This document shows positions 14,325-23,608 of a stretch of 41,670 bases of DNA, in pieces (position 1 is the stretch's first letter; every line of letters begins with the position of its first letter). Made by a program: the position numbers and the translations under genes. Source of the stretch: an uncultured Slackia sp. GTDB taxonomy: Bacteria; Actinomycetota; Coriobacteriia; Coriobacteriales; Eggerthellaceae. The notes beneath the pieces were generated by a model, which had not been told where the DNA came from, did not search any database, and saw only the letters and a list, made by a program, of their open reading frames with translations. The stretch is from NCBI GenBank assembly GCA_934661005.1, contig CAKUIK010000022.1:1-41670 (forward strand), read 5' to 3'.

Positions 14325-15326
14325 CTAAAGAAGAATCTTGGCCAGGTCTTTCACGCGATTGGAATAACCCCACTCGTTGTCGTACCAGGAAACAATCTTC
14401 ACCAGGTCGGAATCGTCGCCCATAACCATGGTAAGACCCGAATCGAAGATGGAAGAGTGGTCGTCTCCCACAATGTCGACCGAGACGATGGGGTCTTCGG
14501 TATAAGCAAGAATACCCTTGAGCGGGCCTTCGGCGGCGGCCTTCATAGCGGCGTTGATTTCTTCCTTGGTCACCTTGCGAGAAAGCTGCACGGTAAGGTC
14601 GACCATGGATCCGTCAGGGGTGGGAACGCGGGTCGCGAAGCCGTCGAGTTTGCCCTTGAGCTCGGGAAGAACCAGAGCAACGGCGCGAGCAGCACCCGTG
14701 GTGGTCGGAATCATGGAAAGCTGAGCCGCGCGAGCACGACGAAGGTCCTTGTGAGGAAGGTCGAGAATCTTCTGGTCGTTGGTGTAGCTATGAATGGTGT
14801 TCATGTAGCCACGCTCGATGCCGAAGTTCTCGAGCAGCACCTTGGCGACAGGGGCCAAGCAGTTCGTGGTGCACGAAGCGTTCGAAATAATGTTGTGGGC
14901 TTCCTTGTCGTAATCGCCGTCGTTCACGCCCATAACGATGGTGATGTCTTCGCCCTTAGCCGGGCAGGTGATGACGACCTTCTTTGCGCCAGCATTGATG
15001 TGCTTGGAAGCAAGTTCGCCCGTCTTGAAAATGCCGGTGGATTCGATAACGACATCGACGCCGAGTTCGCCCCAGGGCAGGTTCTCGGGGTCGCGCTCGC
15101 AGAGCACCTTGGTGGCGTGGCCGTCGGCCACAAAGCCGTCTTCTGTAACCTCGACCGTGTCGAATGCGCGGCCGTGGACGGAATCATATTTCAGCAAATG
15201 GGCCATCGTGGGAATGTCGCCCAGGTCGTTAACTGCAACGACATCGAGCCCAGGATCGTTCGCCATCGCGCGGTAAACGAGACGACCGATACGGCCAAAG
15301 CCGTTGATGCCAACCTTGATTGCCAT
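14325..15326 (-). CDS. gapA: Glyceraldehyde-3-phosphate dehydrogenase, type I
   Basis: GapA oxidises glyceraldehyde 3-phosphate to 1,3-bisphosphoglycerate. The 333-residue protein begins MAIKVGINGFGRIGRLVYRA, has NDL at the NAD-ribose site (suggesting NAD preference), SNASCTTNCLAP with the catalytic Cys, IHSYTNDQ, and the C-terminal WYDNEWGYSNRV. The start at 15326 follows AAAGGGG. It is first in gapA-pgk-tpiA-gpmI and has a clear promoter. There is no eno or pyk in the window. Confidence 0.97.
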   Translation of the reverse strand: MAIKVGINGFGRIGRLVYRAMANDPGLDVVAVNDLGDIPTMAHLLKYDSVHGRAFDTVEVTEDGFVADGHATKVLCERDPENLPWGELGVDVVIESTGIFKTGELASKHINAGAKKVVITCPAKGEDITIVMGVNDGDYDKEAHNIISNASCTTNCLAPVAKVLLENFGIERGYMNTIHSYTNDQKILDLPHKDLRRARAAQLSMIPTTTGAARAVALVLPELKGKLDGFATRVPTPDGSMVDLTVQLSRKVTKEEINAAMKAAAEGPLKGILAYTEDPIVSVDIVGDDHSSIFDSGLTMVMGDDSDLVKIVSWYDNEWGYSNRVKDLAKILL

Positions 15327-15362
15327 GTGCAAACCCCTTTCTTAGGTGCATTACTGCCTCGA

Positions 15363-15390
15363 ATTATAGGTGAGAGCGATAAAAGGACAA
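15363..15390 (-). promoter_or_regulatory. Promoter of gapA
   Basis: Minus strand: TTGTCC, 16 bp, consensus TATAAT, giving a leader of roughly 30 nt before the gapA start. Confidence 0.75.
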
Positions 15391-15475
15391 CAAAAAGCGG
15401 CCCAAAAGCACGGCGAGCGGCCAAAAAGCACCGCTCGCGGACATGGGAATGACAAGCTCGCCCCAAAGTCAGCGA

Positions 15476-15574
15476 AAACGGCCCTGGCGAGTGCGGTTCG
15501 AGCGAAGCCAAGGCGACGCGTACTTCGGTACGCGAGCCGAAGGCTGAACCCGAAATGCGCCGCCAGGGCCGTTT
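15476..15574. repeat. Inverted-repeat element E
   Basis: The outer stem is 14 bp and perfect (15476-15489 / 15561-15574). The inner hairpin GCGTAC-TTCG-GTACGC (15518-15533) has a cUUCGg-type tetraloop. The segment GAAGCCAAGGCGAC (15504-15517) resembles the family 1 core start (GAAGCCARGNGAGCG), but the remainder does not align convincingly. It lies between the ffh stop and the gapA promoter. Confidence 0.7.
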
Positions 15575-15587
15575 GCAGCGTCGAGCG

Positions 15588-15615
15588 GTTGCGTCGTTCG
15601 TCAGAACGACGCAAC
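15588..15615 (-). terminator. Hairpin abutting the ffh stop codon
   Basis: GTTGCGTCGTTC pairs perfectly with GAACGACGCAAC (12 bp, 4-nt loop); its last base is the end of the ffh stop codon. No T run follows, so it may protect the mRNA 3' end or act with element E rather than terminate intrinsically. Confidence 0.5.
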
Positions 15616-17054
15616 TACTTCAAATCCATGTTCTGCATCATTTCCTGCAGCTGCTTCATGTCGGACATCTTCATGCCGCCCATGCCCGGCAAGCCAGGCA
15701 TGCCGAAACGGGACTTCTTGCCCTTTTTGCCTTTCTTGCCCTTCTTCGTGGGACGGCCCATGCTCGCGGCGGCGGGCATCATCTTTTTCATCATCTTGCG
15801 CGTCTCGTTGAACTGCTTCATGACCTGGTTCACTTCTTGAACCGAGGTGCCGGAGCCGGCGGCAATGCGCTGGCGGCGGCTGCCGTTGAGCAGCTCGGGC
15901 TTTTCGCGCTCGGCTTTCGTCATAGAGAAGATGATGGTCTCCATGCGGTCGAGGGCGCCCGTGTCAACCTGGCCCTGCGCCATGGCCTTATCGCCACCGG
16001 GCAGCGCGCTGATGAGCTTCGAGATGCCGCCCATCTTGGCAACTTGCTTCTTAATTTCGAGGAAGTCGTTCAAGTTGATGTCCGCCTTCTGAACGCGCTC
16101 GGCGGTCTCAGCCTCAATCTCTTCGGCCTGAATCTTCGAAGCATGCTCGATAAGCGAAACCACGTCGCCCATGCCCAAAATGCGCTTGGCCATGCGGTCG
16201 GGATGGAATGGCTCGAGCGAATCGGGCTTCTCGCCTGCGCTGATGAATTTAATCGGCTTGCCTGTGACCTGCATGAGCGACAGCGCGCCGCCGCCACGGG
16301 CGTCGCCGTCCATCTTCGACATGATCACGCCGTCGAAATCGACCTTCTCGGCGAAGGCCTGAGCCACGTTCACGGCATCTTGGCCGGTCATGGCATCGAC
16401 GACCATGAGAATCTGGTCGGGCTTCACGGCGGCCTTGATATTGGCGGCCTCTTCCATCATCTCTTCGTCGACATGCAAACGACCCGCCGTGTCGACGATG
16501 ACCACGTCACGCAGGTTGTCGATGGCGAAGCGCACGCCCTCGCTCGCGATTTTCACCGGATCTTGGCCGTCGCCGCGATAGACCTTCACGCCCATCTCGT
16601 CGCCGAGCGTTTGCAGCTGATCGGCCGCAGCCGGACGGTATACGTCGCAGGCCACGAGCAAGGGGCTGTGGCCCTTGCCCTTCAACAGGTATGCGAGCTT
16701 GGCCGCAGCGGTGGTTTTACCCGAGCCCTGAAGGCCCACGAGCATGATCACATTGGGGATGCGGCTCGAGAGCACCAAGCCCGAATCGGTTTGGCCAAGC
16801 AGCGCCGTAAGCTCGTCGAGCACGATTTTCACGACGTTTTGCGCCGGCGTGAGCGAATCGAGTACCTCGGCGGTCAAGCAGCGCTCCTTCGCGTTCGCGA
16901 TGAAGCTCTTCACGACCTTGAAGTTCACATCGGCCTCGAGCAGCGCCATGCGAATCTCGCGCATTGCCGCGTTGATATCGTCTTCGGTAAGGCGGCCCTT
17001 CGATTTCAGGCCGCTGAAAATGCCTTGCAGGCGATCGGAGAGGTTCTCAAACAT
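15615..17054 (-). CDS. ffh: Signal recognition particle protein Ffh
   Basis: Ffh is the GTPase that binds 4.5S RNA and signal peptides and docks with FtsY. The 479-residue protein has an N-domain, a G-domain with P-loop GLQGSGKTTAAAKLA, DVYRPAAADQL, DTAGRLHVDEEM and the SKMDGDARGGGALS motif, and a C-terminal methionine-rich M domain containing GSGTSVQEVNQVMKQF. The tail holds a lysine/glycine run (KKGKKGKKGKK) and GM repeats. The start follows AAGGAG, 12 bp after ftsY, so they form a pair. Confidence 0.97.
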   Translation of the reverse strand: MFENLSDRLQGIFSGLKSKGRLTEDDINAAMREIRMALLEADVNFKVVKSFIANAKERCLTAEVLDSLTPAQNVVKIVLDELTALLGQTDSGLVLSSRIPNVIMLVGLQGSGKTTAAAKLAYLLKGKGHSPLLVACDVYRPAAADQLQTLGDEMGVKVYRGDGQDPVKIASEGVRFAIDNLRDVVIVDTAGRLHVDEEMMEEAANIKAAVKPDQILMVVDAMTGQDAVNVAQAFAEKVDFDGVIMSKMDGDARGGGALSLMQVTGKPIKFISAGEKPDSLEPFHPDRMAKRILGMGDVVSLIEHASKIQAEEIEAETAERVQKADINLNDFLEIKKQVAKMGGISKLISALPGGDKAMAQGQVDTGALDRMETIIFSMTKAEREKPELLNGSRRQRIAAGSGTSVQEVNQVMKQFNETRKMMKKMMPAAASMGRPTKKGKKGKKGKKSRFGMPGLPGMGGMKMSDMKQLQEMMQNMDLK

Positions 17055-17066
17055 ACAAACTCCTTG

Positions 17067-17993
17067 CTATCGCGCTTCGCGTTCGTCGAATTCACCCACA
17101 AGAGCGCGTGCGAAATCGTGCGCGTCGAAATCTTTCAAATCGCCCAGGCCCTCGCCCACGCCGATTTTATAAATAGGCAGGCCAAGCTCGTGGCTCACGG
17201 CCAACGCGATGCCGCCCTTCGCGGTGCCATCGAGTTTGGTTACGATCACGCCATCCAAATCGAGCGCCTTATCGAATACGCGCGCCTGCGACAGGCCATT
17301 CTGACCCGTGGTCGCATCGATCACGAGCACGGTATACACGGGCATCTTCGAGCGCTTGCGCACCACATTCACAACCTTTTGCAGCTCGCGCATGAGGTCG
17401 TCGGACGTATGCAGACGCCCCGCAGTGTCGATGAGCACCAAATCAGAGCCATCGGCCTCGGCGCGTTCGATGGTGTCGTAGCACACGCTTGCCGGGTCGC
17501 TTCCGCGCTCGCGCTCCACGATAGGCACGTTCGCGCGGCGGGACCACTCTTCGAGCTGCTCGATAGCGGCGGCGCGGAACGTGTCGGCGGAACCCAAAAT
17601 GACCTTGCGACCGGCATCGGCGCCTTCCTTGGCGAGCTTGCCGACCGTGGTGGTTTTGCCTGCGCCGTTGATGCCAACGAACAACACGCATGCGGGCTCG
17701 CCACCAAACGGATCGGCCTCAGCCTGGGCAAACGTGCTGGCCAGTTCTTCATTCAAACGATCGAGCACGGCATAGGCATCGGGCAGCGCCTTGCGCGTGG
17801 CTTCATCGCGAAGGTTTTCGACCACCTGCGACGCAGCCGAGCCGCCCATGTCGGCCAAGATGAGCGTTTCCTCTAAATCGTCCCAGAAATCGTCGTCCAA
17901 ATTAGGGCCGCGATCGAGCAGAACGTTCATTTGCTCGGTGAATTTTTGACGCGAGCGCGAAAGGCCCTCGCTGATTCGATCAAAGAATCCCAT
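17067..17993 (-). CDS. ftsY: Signal recognition particle receptor FtsY
   Basis: FtsY is the membrane-associated SRP receptor GTPase. The 308-residue protein is a short form lacking the acidic A domain and starting directly with the N-domain (MGFFDRISEGLSRSRQKF). G-domain motifs are GINGAGKTTTVGKLA, DTFRAAAIEQLEEW, DTAGRLHTSDDLM and TKLDGTAKGG, ending with GVGEGLGDLKDFD. The amphipathic N-terminus probably mediates lipid binding. It follows smc across an intrinsic terminator and precedes ffh by 12 bp. Confidence 0.97.
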   Translation of the reverse strand: MGFFDRISEGLSRSRQKFTEQMNVLLDRGPNLDDDFWDDLEETLILADMGGSAASQVVENLRDEATRKALPDAYAVLDRLNEELASTFAQAEADPFGGEPACVLFVGINGAGKTTTVGKLAKEGADAGRKVILGSADTFRAAAIEQLEEWSRRANVPIVERERGSDPASVCYDTIERAEADGSDLVLIDTAGRLHTSDDLMRELQKVVNVVRKRSKMPVYTVLVIDATTGQNGLSQARVFDKALDLDGVIVTKLDGTAKGGIALAVSHELGLPIYKIGVGEGLGDLKDFDAHDFARALVGEFDEREAR

Positions 17994-18044
17994 GAAAATG
18001 CCCTTTCATGCGAATGGAAAAGTCAACCTTGTTAGCCTACCACA

Positions 18045-18080
18045 GCAAAAAGCCCGCCAACGCGCGAGCTGGCGGGCTTT
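18045..18080 (-). terminator. Intrinsic terminator between smc and ftsY
   Basis: On the minus strand AAAGCCCGCCA pairs perfectly with TGGCGGGCTTT (11 bp, 10-nt loop) and runs into TT. It begins 3 nt after the smc stop, so ftsY-ffh need a promoter or read-through. Confidence 0.85.
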
Positions 18081-18082
18081 AT

Positions 18083-21000
18083 TTAATCAGCGTTCGGAAG
18101 CGCGTCTTTCAGACGCTGCGAGAAGACCTTCGTCACGCCATCGGCTTGCATCGACACGCCATAAAGCACGTCGGACATCTCCATAGTGCGACGCTGATGC
18201 GTGATCATAATGAGCTGCGTCTCGTTGCGCAGCGTGGCCAGATACGCGATAAGGCGTCGCAAGTTGCTGTCGTCGAGCGCCGCCTCCACCTCGTCGAGAA
18301 TGTAGAACGGGGCGTGGCGAATGCGATACACCGCGAACAACAACGCGATAGCCGTAAGCGATTTCTCGCCGCCCGACATGAGCGTCATTTTCGAAATCTT
18401 CTTGCCGCGCGGCTGGGCCTCGACCTCAACGCCAAGCGAGCCCTGGCCCTCTTCCCCACCGACGAGCGAAAGCGATGCGGAACCGCCCGGGAACAGCTGA
18501 GCGAAAATGTTCTTGAAATTCTCGTTTACCTGCTCAAACGTCACATCGAACTGCTGCTGCATGCGCTCGTCAATCGCAGCGACGATACGCTTGAGCGAGC
18601 GGCGCGCGGCTTCCATATCTTCCACCTGAGCAGCCATGAAGTCGTAGCGCTCCTTCATGGCCTCGTATTCCTCGGCAGCCGAAGAATCGATAGTGCCCAT
18701 GGAATTCAGGCGGCGGCGCATTTTGAACGCCTCGCCCTCGGCCGCGGCGCGATCTTGTGGCGCGGGAATCTCGAGCGCGGTCTCAAGGGGCGTGCCGCAT
18801 TCGTCGACGATGGTCGAAATCGCGGCTTCCACCTGCACTTCGAGCTTGCCCTTCTCGATGCGAATCTCGTTGAGCTTCGCCTGCGTGGCCTCAAGCTCAT
18901 CGTGTGCAGCGCGCGCAGCCGCACGCGCCTCGTTGATGGAAGCGTTGAGCGTCGCGGAATTGCTCTGCTCGAGCGCCGCCTTGCCCGCAAGGTCATTGAC
19001 CCATGCTGTGGCCGACTCTTTCAAATTCTGCAACACATCGTGCAAAGGCTCAATACGCTTGCTTGCCACATCGAGCACCACGAGCTCGCGCTCGGCACGC
19101 TCTTTCGCATGCTGGGCGCGCTCCAAATCGCGCACGCGTTCGCGGTGCTCGCGCGTAAGCGAAAGCGAGCGCTCCTTCGCGGTGGCGAATTCGAGCTTGC
19201 TCTCGGAAAGCTTGCTCGAAAGCGTTTGCTCGCGCTCGTACGCAATCGCACGGGCACCAGACACGTCGCTCATGCGCTCTTCGGCATCGATGCGCGAAGC
19301 ACGAAGCGATTCGATGGCCTGGGCAAGCTCCTCGACTTCGGGCTCCGTTTTGGCAAGTTCGGCATTTACGCGAGCCAGATCTTCCGCAACGCTTTTCTGC
19401 GAGGCTTGAAGCGTGCCCACGCGTTTCGCGAGGCGCTCGCGCTCTGCCTGGGCGCTCGCCTGCGCGCCCGCCCGCTGAGCATGAGTGCGCGAAAGTTCGA
19501 GGCTCATAGCGCGCTTTCGCTCCAAATCGCCCCTCAAGCGTTCAAGCTCTAAGCTCGCAGCAGCCTGCTCTTCGTTAGAGGCTTCGAGTTGCACGCGCAA
19601 ATCATCGAGCTCGCGCTCACGAGCGAGCATGCCCTCTTCGCCGGCGGCACCCATGCGCACCGTGATTTTGGCATCGGGCCACACGACAACGCCGTCTTCG
19701 GTCGCAAATCTCGCTCGGGCCTGCCCCGCGCGGGAGTCAAGGCCCTCTTCAAGGGAGCCAACAAGGAACACATCGCCCAAAAGCGATTCCAACAACCCCC
19801 GCAGATGCTCGGGAAATTCGAGTGAGTCGAGCAGGCGTGGCTTATCGCACGAGACGAGTTCAGGGGCGCTGCCGGCGACGAGCACCGACGCCGTGCCCGA
19901 TGCGCCCGCCTGCGCAAGAGCGTTCACGATGCTTCGCGCGGAAGCAGCTTCGCGCACGTACATGCTCGCAATGTCTTCACCAAGAAGCTGCTCAACAAGC
20001 GCCTCGAGGTGCTGCGGGGCGCGAACTTCGGCGGCAAGAGGCGCTATGGCTGCATCGAATTCGACGCCATGCTGCGCAACCCATGCCGATGCGTCGTTTT
20101 TCGAGAGCATGCCGCGATTGATTTCTTCGAGTGCGGCGATTTTGCCTTCAAGGCGCTGCGACGCTTTGCGCTTGTCGTCGAGCGTAGAGGTCGCCATAGC
20201 CACAGCGCGCTCGGCAGCCGTGACGTCTTCTGTGGCGGCTCGGCTCTTTTCGAGCAGCTCAGCCAATGCGGCGGTCTCCTCGTCGAGACCCTTGCACTTT
20301 TCATCGAGCTCAGCCGTGGCACTCTCGAGTTCAACGTCGACCTCGTCGCGCTTCGACTCAAGAAGCTGCTTAGTGGAAACGCGGCCCGAAAGGGCGTCTT
20401 GCAAACGCGCCCGCTTCGCCGTTTTCTCGTCGATTTCACGCTCGCGCTGACGCAGGGCCCTTTGCACTTCGGCGAGCTCCACATCGCGCGACTGGCGTTC
20501 GGCCTTCGCCTCGTCGAATTCCGACTTCAGTTCCTCGACTTGCGCGGCCAGCGCATCGCGGCGCGCCGTGCGCTCATTGAGCTGTTCCTGCAGCGCAGCC
20601 ACTTCTTCCTCGAAATTCGAAATGCGTCGAGCGCTGCCCATCGCCGTGTTTTCAGCTTGTTCGCGGCGGGAACGAATCGAGCGCGCCTTTTCAGAAAGCA
20701 GCATATCGGCCGACTCAAAGCGCTCAACCACCATATGGAACCGCCCACGCTGCGCGGTAAGATCGCCCACATAGAGGCCTTTTTCCTGAATGGCAAGCTG
20801 CAGAGCCTCAAGCTCCTCCTCGGCTTTCTGAGCTTTGATTTTTTGCACGTCGATGCCAGCCGCGGCCTCATTCTCGCTTTTAAGCGTTGCGTCCCATTTA
20901 CCCTGAAGCGTACGCAGGTCATCGACCGCAAGCACCAAATCGAGGCGAGCGAGCTCGTCGGCCAAGCCTTGGTACTGTTTGGCGCGCTGCGCCTTGCGAG

Positions 21001-21616
21001 CGAGCGGCTTGAGCTGGCGCTCCACCTCGGCGGTGACGTCTTTCACACGCGCGAGGCTCGCATCCATGCTCGCGAGCTTACGCTCGGAGCGCTCTTTGCG
21101 CTGTTTATGCTTCAGAACGCCCGCCGCTTCCTCTATGAGCGTGCGGCGGTCTTCGGGTTTGCTTGCAAGAATTGCGTCGAGCTTGCCTTGGCTGATAATG
21201 GAATGAGCACCCGTGCCAAGGCCGGTATCGTGCAGGATGTCCATGAAATCCATGCGGCGAGCCGGCGCACCATTGATGAGGTATTCACTTTCGCCCGATC
21301 GATACATGCGGCGGGTCAGCGAGACCTCGTTGAAATCGACGGGCAACGTGCCGTCGGAATTGTCGAGCACGAGCTCCACCTCGGCCACGCCGACGCTTTT
21401 GCGGGCCGAAGAACCCGCAAAAATGACGTCCTCCATGGCCTGGCCGCGCAAGTTCTTTGCATTGCGCTCGCCCAACACCCACAGCACCGAGTCGGAGATA
21501 TTCGATTTGCCCGAGCCGTTCGGTCCGACGATCGCCGTGATTCCCGGCTCAAGCGAGATCACAGAGCGATCGGCGAACGACTTAAACCCTTTCAGAATCA
21601 GGGATTTCAGATGCAT
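18083..21616 (-). CDS. smc: Chromosome segregation protein SMC
   Basis: This 1177-residue SMC ATPase condenses and segregates the chromosome with ScpA/ScpB. The N-terminal head has FKSFADR and Walker A GPNGSGKSN. Long coiled coils (about 165-500 and 660-1000) flank a hinge (about 505-650, including SALNAL-type Gly-rich turns such as AGASGTASVLVAG). The C-terminal head has the LMSGGEKSLTAIALLF signature and Walker B FYILDEVEAALDD. The length matches bacterial SMC. The start follows AGGAG, 6 bp after rnc, giving plsX-rnc-smc as one unit. scpA/scpB are not in the window. Confidence 0.97.
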   Translation of the reverse strand: MHLKSLILKGFKSFADRSVISLEPGITAIVGPNGSGKSNISDSVLWVLGERNAKNLRGQAMEDVIFAGSSARKSVGVAEVELVLDNSDGTLPVDFNEVSLTRRMYRSGESEYLINGAPARRMDFMDILHDTGLGTGAHSIISQGKLDAILASKPEDRRTLIEEAAGVLKHKQRKERSERKLASMDASLARVKDVTAEVERQLKPLARKAQRAKQYQGLADELARLDLVLAVDDLRTLQGKWDATLKSENEAAAGIDVQKIKAQKAEEELEALQLAIQEKGLYVGDLTAQRGRFHMVVERFESADMLLSEKARSIRSRREQAENTAMGSARRISNFEEEVAALQEQLNERTARRDALAAQVEELKSEFDEAKAERQSRDVELAEVQRALRQREREIDEKTAKRARLQDALSGRVSTKQLLESKRDEVDVELESATAELDEKCKGLDEETAALAELLEKSRAATEDVTAAERAVAMATSTLDDKRKASQRLEGKIAALEEINRGMLSKNDASAWVAQHGVEFDAAIAPLAAEVRAPQHLEALVEQLLGEDIASMYVREAASARSIVNALAQAGASGTASVLVAGSAPELVSCDKPRLLDSLEFPEHLRGLLESLLGDVFLVGSLEEGLDSRAGQARARFATEDGVVVWPDAKITVRMGAAGEEGMLARERELDDLRVQLEASNEEQAAASLELERLRGDLERKRAMSLELSRTHAQRAGAQASAQAERERLAKRVGTLQASQKSVAEDLARVNAELAKTEPEVEELAQAIESLRASRIDAEERMSDVSGARAIAYEREQTLSSKLSESKLEFATAKERSLSLTREHRERVRDLERAQHAKERAERELVVLDVASKRIEPLHDVLQNLKESATAWVNDLAGKAALEQSNSATLNASINEARAAARAAHDELEATQAKLNEIRIEKGKLEVQVEAAISTIVDECGTPLETALEIPAPQDRAAAEGEAFKMRRRLNSMGTIDSSAAEEYEAMKERYDFMAAQVEDMEAARRSLKRIVAAIDERMQQQFDVTFEQVNENFKNIFAQLFPGGSASLSLVGGEEGQGSLGVEVEAQPRGKKISKMTLMSGGEKSLTAIALLFAVYRIRHAPFYILDEVEAALDDSNLRRLIAYLATLRNETQLIMITHQRRTMEMSDVLYGVSMQADGVTKVFSQRLKDALPNAD

Positions 21617-21622
21617 GAATGC

Positions 21623-22447
21623 CTACTCCTGGCTATGCTTCGCGGCAGCCTTCGCGCGTTTTTCCTGTTCGCGCTTCTCGCGCTTCGCGCGCTTCTCCTG
21701 TTCGCGAGCCGCCTTGGCCTCGGCCTTCGCGGCTTGCTTGGAGTTCATTTCGTCAAGCGCGGTTTTCGCTGCCTGGCTTTCGGCTTCTTTCTTCGTGCGG
21801 CCCATGCCCGAAGCAAGTGCCTTCATACCAGCGAACACCTGGGAAACGAAAGTGCGATCGTGTGGCGGCCCCTGGGTCTCGATGAGCTTGTACGTCGGCG
21901 TGATGCCTTCTTCCTGCAATTTTTCCTGCAAGGCACTCTTCGGATTTTCAGGCTCTTTGGCCATATCGATGCTCATGCGAGGAATAAGCGTGCGCTCAAT
22001 GAAGAGCTGCGCGCCTTCGATGCCGGCATCGAGGTACAGCGCCGCCACAACGGCTTCGTACACGTTTTCAAGCGCAGAATGCAAGCCACGACGACCCGTT
22101 CCACGTTCGGAAGAGCCGAACACGATAACGTCGGCGAAACCGAGCTTCTCGGCAACGTCGGAAAGGCTTGCGCCCGAAACGAGCGCCACCTTGATGCGCG
22201 TAAGGCCGCCCTCGTCGATTTCGTGATAGGTATGGAAGGCCTCGCTCGCCACTACAGCGCCCAAAATGGAATCGCCGAGGAACTCAAGGCGCTCATACGA
22301 GAATTTGACCGGCTTGCCTTCGGTTGCGGAAGGATGGGTGATAGCCGCAAGCAGAATCTCGGGGTTCTTGAACTCATAGCCCAGAATCTTCTGGGCGAGC
22401 TCGACCTTCTGCTTCTGCTCTTCGGTATGGTTTTCGGTAAATGTCAT
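21623..22447 (-). CDS. rnc: Ribonuclease III
   Basis: RNase III cleaves double-stranded RNA in rRNA and mRNA maturation. Residues about 10-145 form the catalytic domain with ERLEFLGDSILGAVV. Residues about 160-235 are a dsRNA-binding domain (PKSALQEKLQEEG ... GRTKKEAESQAAKTAL), and a lysine/arginine-rich tail of about 35 residues follows. In the second catalytic helix the sequence is ENVYEAVVAALYLD: the Glu is kept, but the Asp usual three residues before it is Asn (AAC codon). The start overlaps the plsX stop (ATGA). The basic tail is longer than usual. Confidence 0.95.
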   Translation of the reverse strand: MTFTENHTEEQKQKVELAQKILGYEFKNPEILLAAITHPSATEGKPVKFSYERLEFLGDSILGAVVASEAFHTYHEIDEGGLTRIKVALVSGASLSDVAEKLGFADVIVFGSSERGTGRRGLHSALENVYEAVVAALYLDAGIEGAQLFIERTLIPRMSIDMAKEPENPKSALQEKLQEEGITPTYKLIETQGPPHDRTFVSQVFAGMKALASGMGRTKKEAESQAAKTALDEMNSKQAAKAEAKAAREQEKRAKREKREQEKRAKAAAKHSQE

Positions 22448-23439
22448 CGCGACACCGCCTGAGAAATGAGCCCGCACACGTCTTCGCGCACGACCTTGCT
22501 GGATGCATGAATGCCATTCTTAATGGCATCGGCGTTGCTCGAGCCATGGCCCACAATGCATGCGCCCTTCACGCCAAGCAGCGGAGCACCGCCAAACTTA
22601 TCGGGGTTGATGCTGTTCGCGAGCTCGGAAAGCTTGCCTTTAATGGCGAGCGCTCCAAGTTTCGTGGCGAGGTTCGAGAGGAAAACCTCCTTCACCGACT
22701 TGAAGAGCGTTTTCGAAGTGCCCTCAATAGTCTTGAGCACAACATTGCCCGTAAAGCCATCGGTGACGATGACATCGAAATTCGCGGCGATGATATCGCG
22801 GCCTTCGCAGTTGCCAACGAAGTTCGGAACCTTTTCCTTCAGCTGCGCGAACGAGGCCTGCGCGAATTGGGAACCCTTCGTGTCTTCCTCGCCAATGTTG
22901 AGCAAAGCGCACTTCGGGTTTTTGATGCCAACGATTTTCTCGGCATAAATGGAGGCCATCTGGGCGAATTGAGCAAGATACTCGGGCTTGCAATCGGCAT
23001 TCGCTCCGATATCCGCCATAACGACCGGCGCCACGGGGGATGGAATCACACTGCACAGGCAGGGACGGGAAACGCCCTTGATGCGGCCGATGCCGAGCGT
23101 AGCGCCCGCCAAGCACGCGCCCGTGGAACCAGCGGAGAAGAAGCCTTGCGCCTTGCCCTCTTTCACGAGCTTGCAGCCAACCACGATGGAGGAGTCTTTC
23201 TTCTTGCGAACGGCTTCGGCCGGATGCTCAGCCATGCCAATGACCTCGGTCGCAACGGCGGCCGTGCAACGGTTGTGAGAGCTCGCGAACGGCTCCACGA
23301 CATCGGCGGGGCCAACGAGCACGACCTGCAGATTCTCGTCTTCGGCAAGAGCAGCGGCAACACCATCGAGCACAACGGAAGGCGCGTTATCGCCGCCCAT
23401 GGCATCGACTGCGATGGTAACGTTTTCGGTTAAGGGCAT
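22444..23439 (-). CDS. plsX: Phosphate acyltransferase PlsX
   Basis: PlsX converts acyl-ACP to acyl-phosphate for phospholipid synthesis at the membrane. The 331-residue protein starts MPLTENVTIAVDAMGGDNAP (AVDAMGGDxAP signature) at 23439 after AAAGGGG; 33 upstream codons lack similarity. GSTGACLAGATLGIGRIKGVSRPCL, DIGANADCKP and DGFTGNVVLKTIEG are family motifs. It lies 169 bp after rpmF and overlaps rnc by 4 nt. The rpmF-plsX-rnc-smc order is a classical arrangement, though without acpP or fab genes here. Confidence 0.96.
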   Translation of the reverse strand: MPLTENVTIAVDAMGGDNAPSVVLDGVAAALAEDENLQVVLVGPADVVEPFASSHNRCTAAVATEVIGMAEHPAEAVRKKKDSSIVVGCKLVKEGKAQGFFSAGSTGACLAGATLGIGRIKGVSRPCLCSVIPSPVAPVVMADIGANADCKPEYLAQFAQMASIYAEKIVGIKNPKCALLNIGEEDTKGSQFAQASFAQLKEKVPNFVGNCEGRDIIAANFDVIVTDGFTGNVVLKTIEGTSKTLFKSVKEVFLSNLATKLGALAIKGKLSELANSINPDKFGGAPLLGVKGACIVGHGSSNADAIKNGIHASSKVVREDVCGLISQAVSR

Positions 23440-23553
23440 CGATGAACCCCTTTCGTCATTGTGGTAACAAACGCGTAAACATGGCAGCCCTCTTTTGAAA
23501 ACGCCGTACAATAAAAGGCTGCGCCACGCGCGATACAAGTCCTAGAAACACGA

Positions 23554-23579
23554 ATGCCGACCCAATACTGAGTCGGCAT
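23554..23579 (-). terminator. Weak hairpin between rpmF and plsX
   Basis: ATGCCGAC pairs with GTCGGCAT around a 10-nt loop, 30 nt past the rpmF stop. The following minus-strand bases TCGTGTTTC are only weakly T-rich, so it could be a partial terminator that lowers plsX expression relative to rpmF. Confidence 0.4.
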
Positions 23580-23608
23580 AATGATCGTGCATGTGGCATC
23601 GAGCGAGA

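Noticed and set aside
15555..17876. A 773-codon open frame on the plus strand opposite ffh and ftsY
   Set aside because: It is a shadow of high-GC genes on the minus strand; the translation is rich in His, Arg and Leu with no domain, whereas the minus strand encodes complete, motif-perfect Ffh and FtsY.
20009..22462. An 817-codon plus-strand open frame opposite smc and rnc
   Set aside because: Antisense shadow of the SMC coiled coil and RNase III; it crosses two genuine genes and has no recognisable domain.
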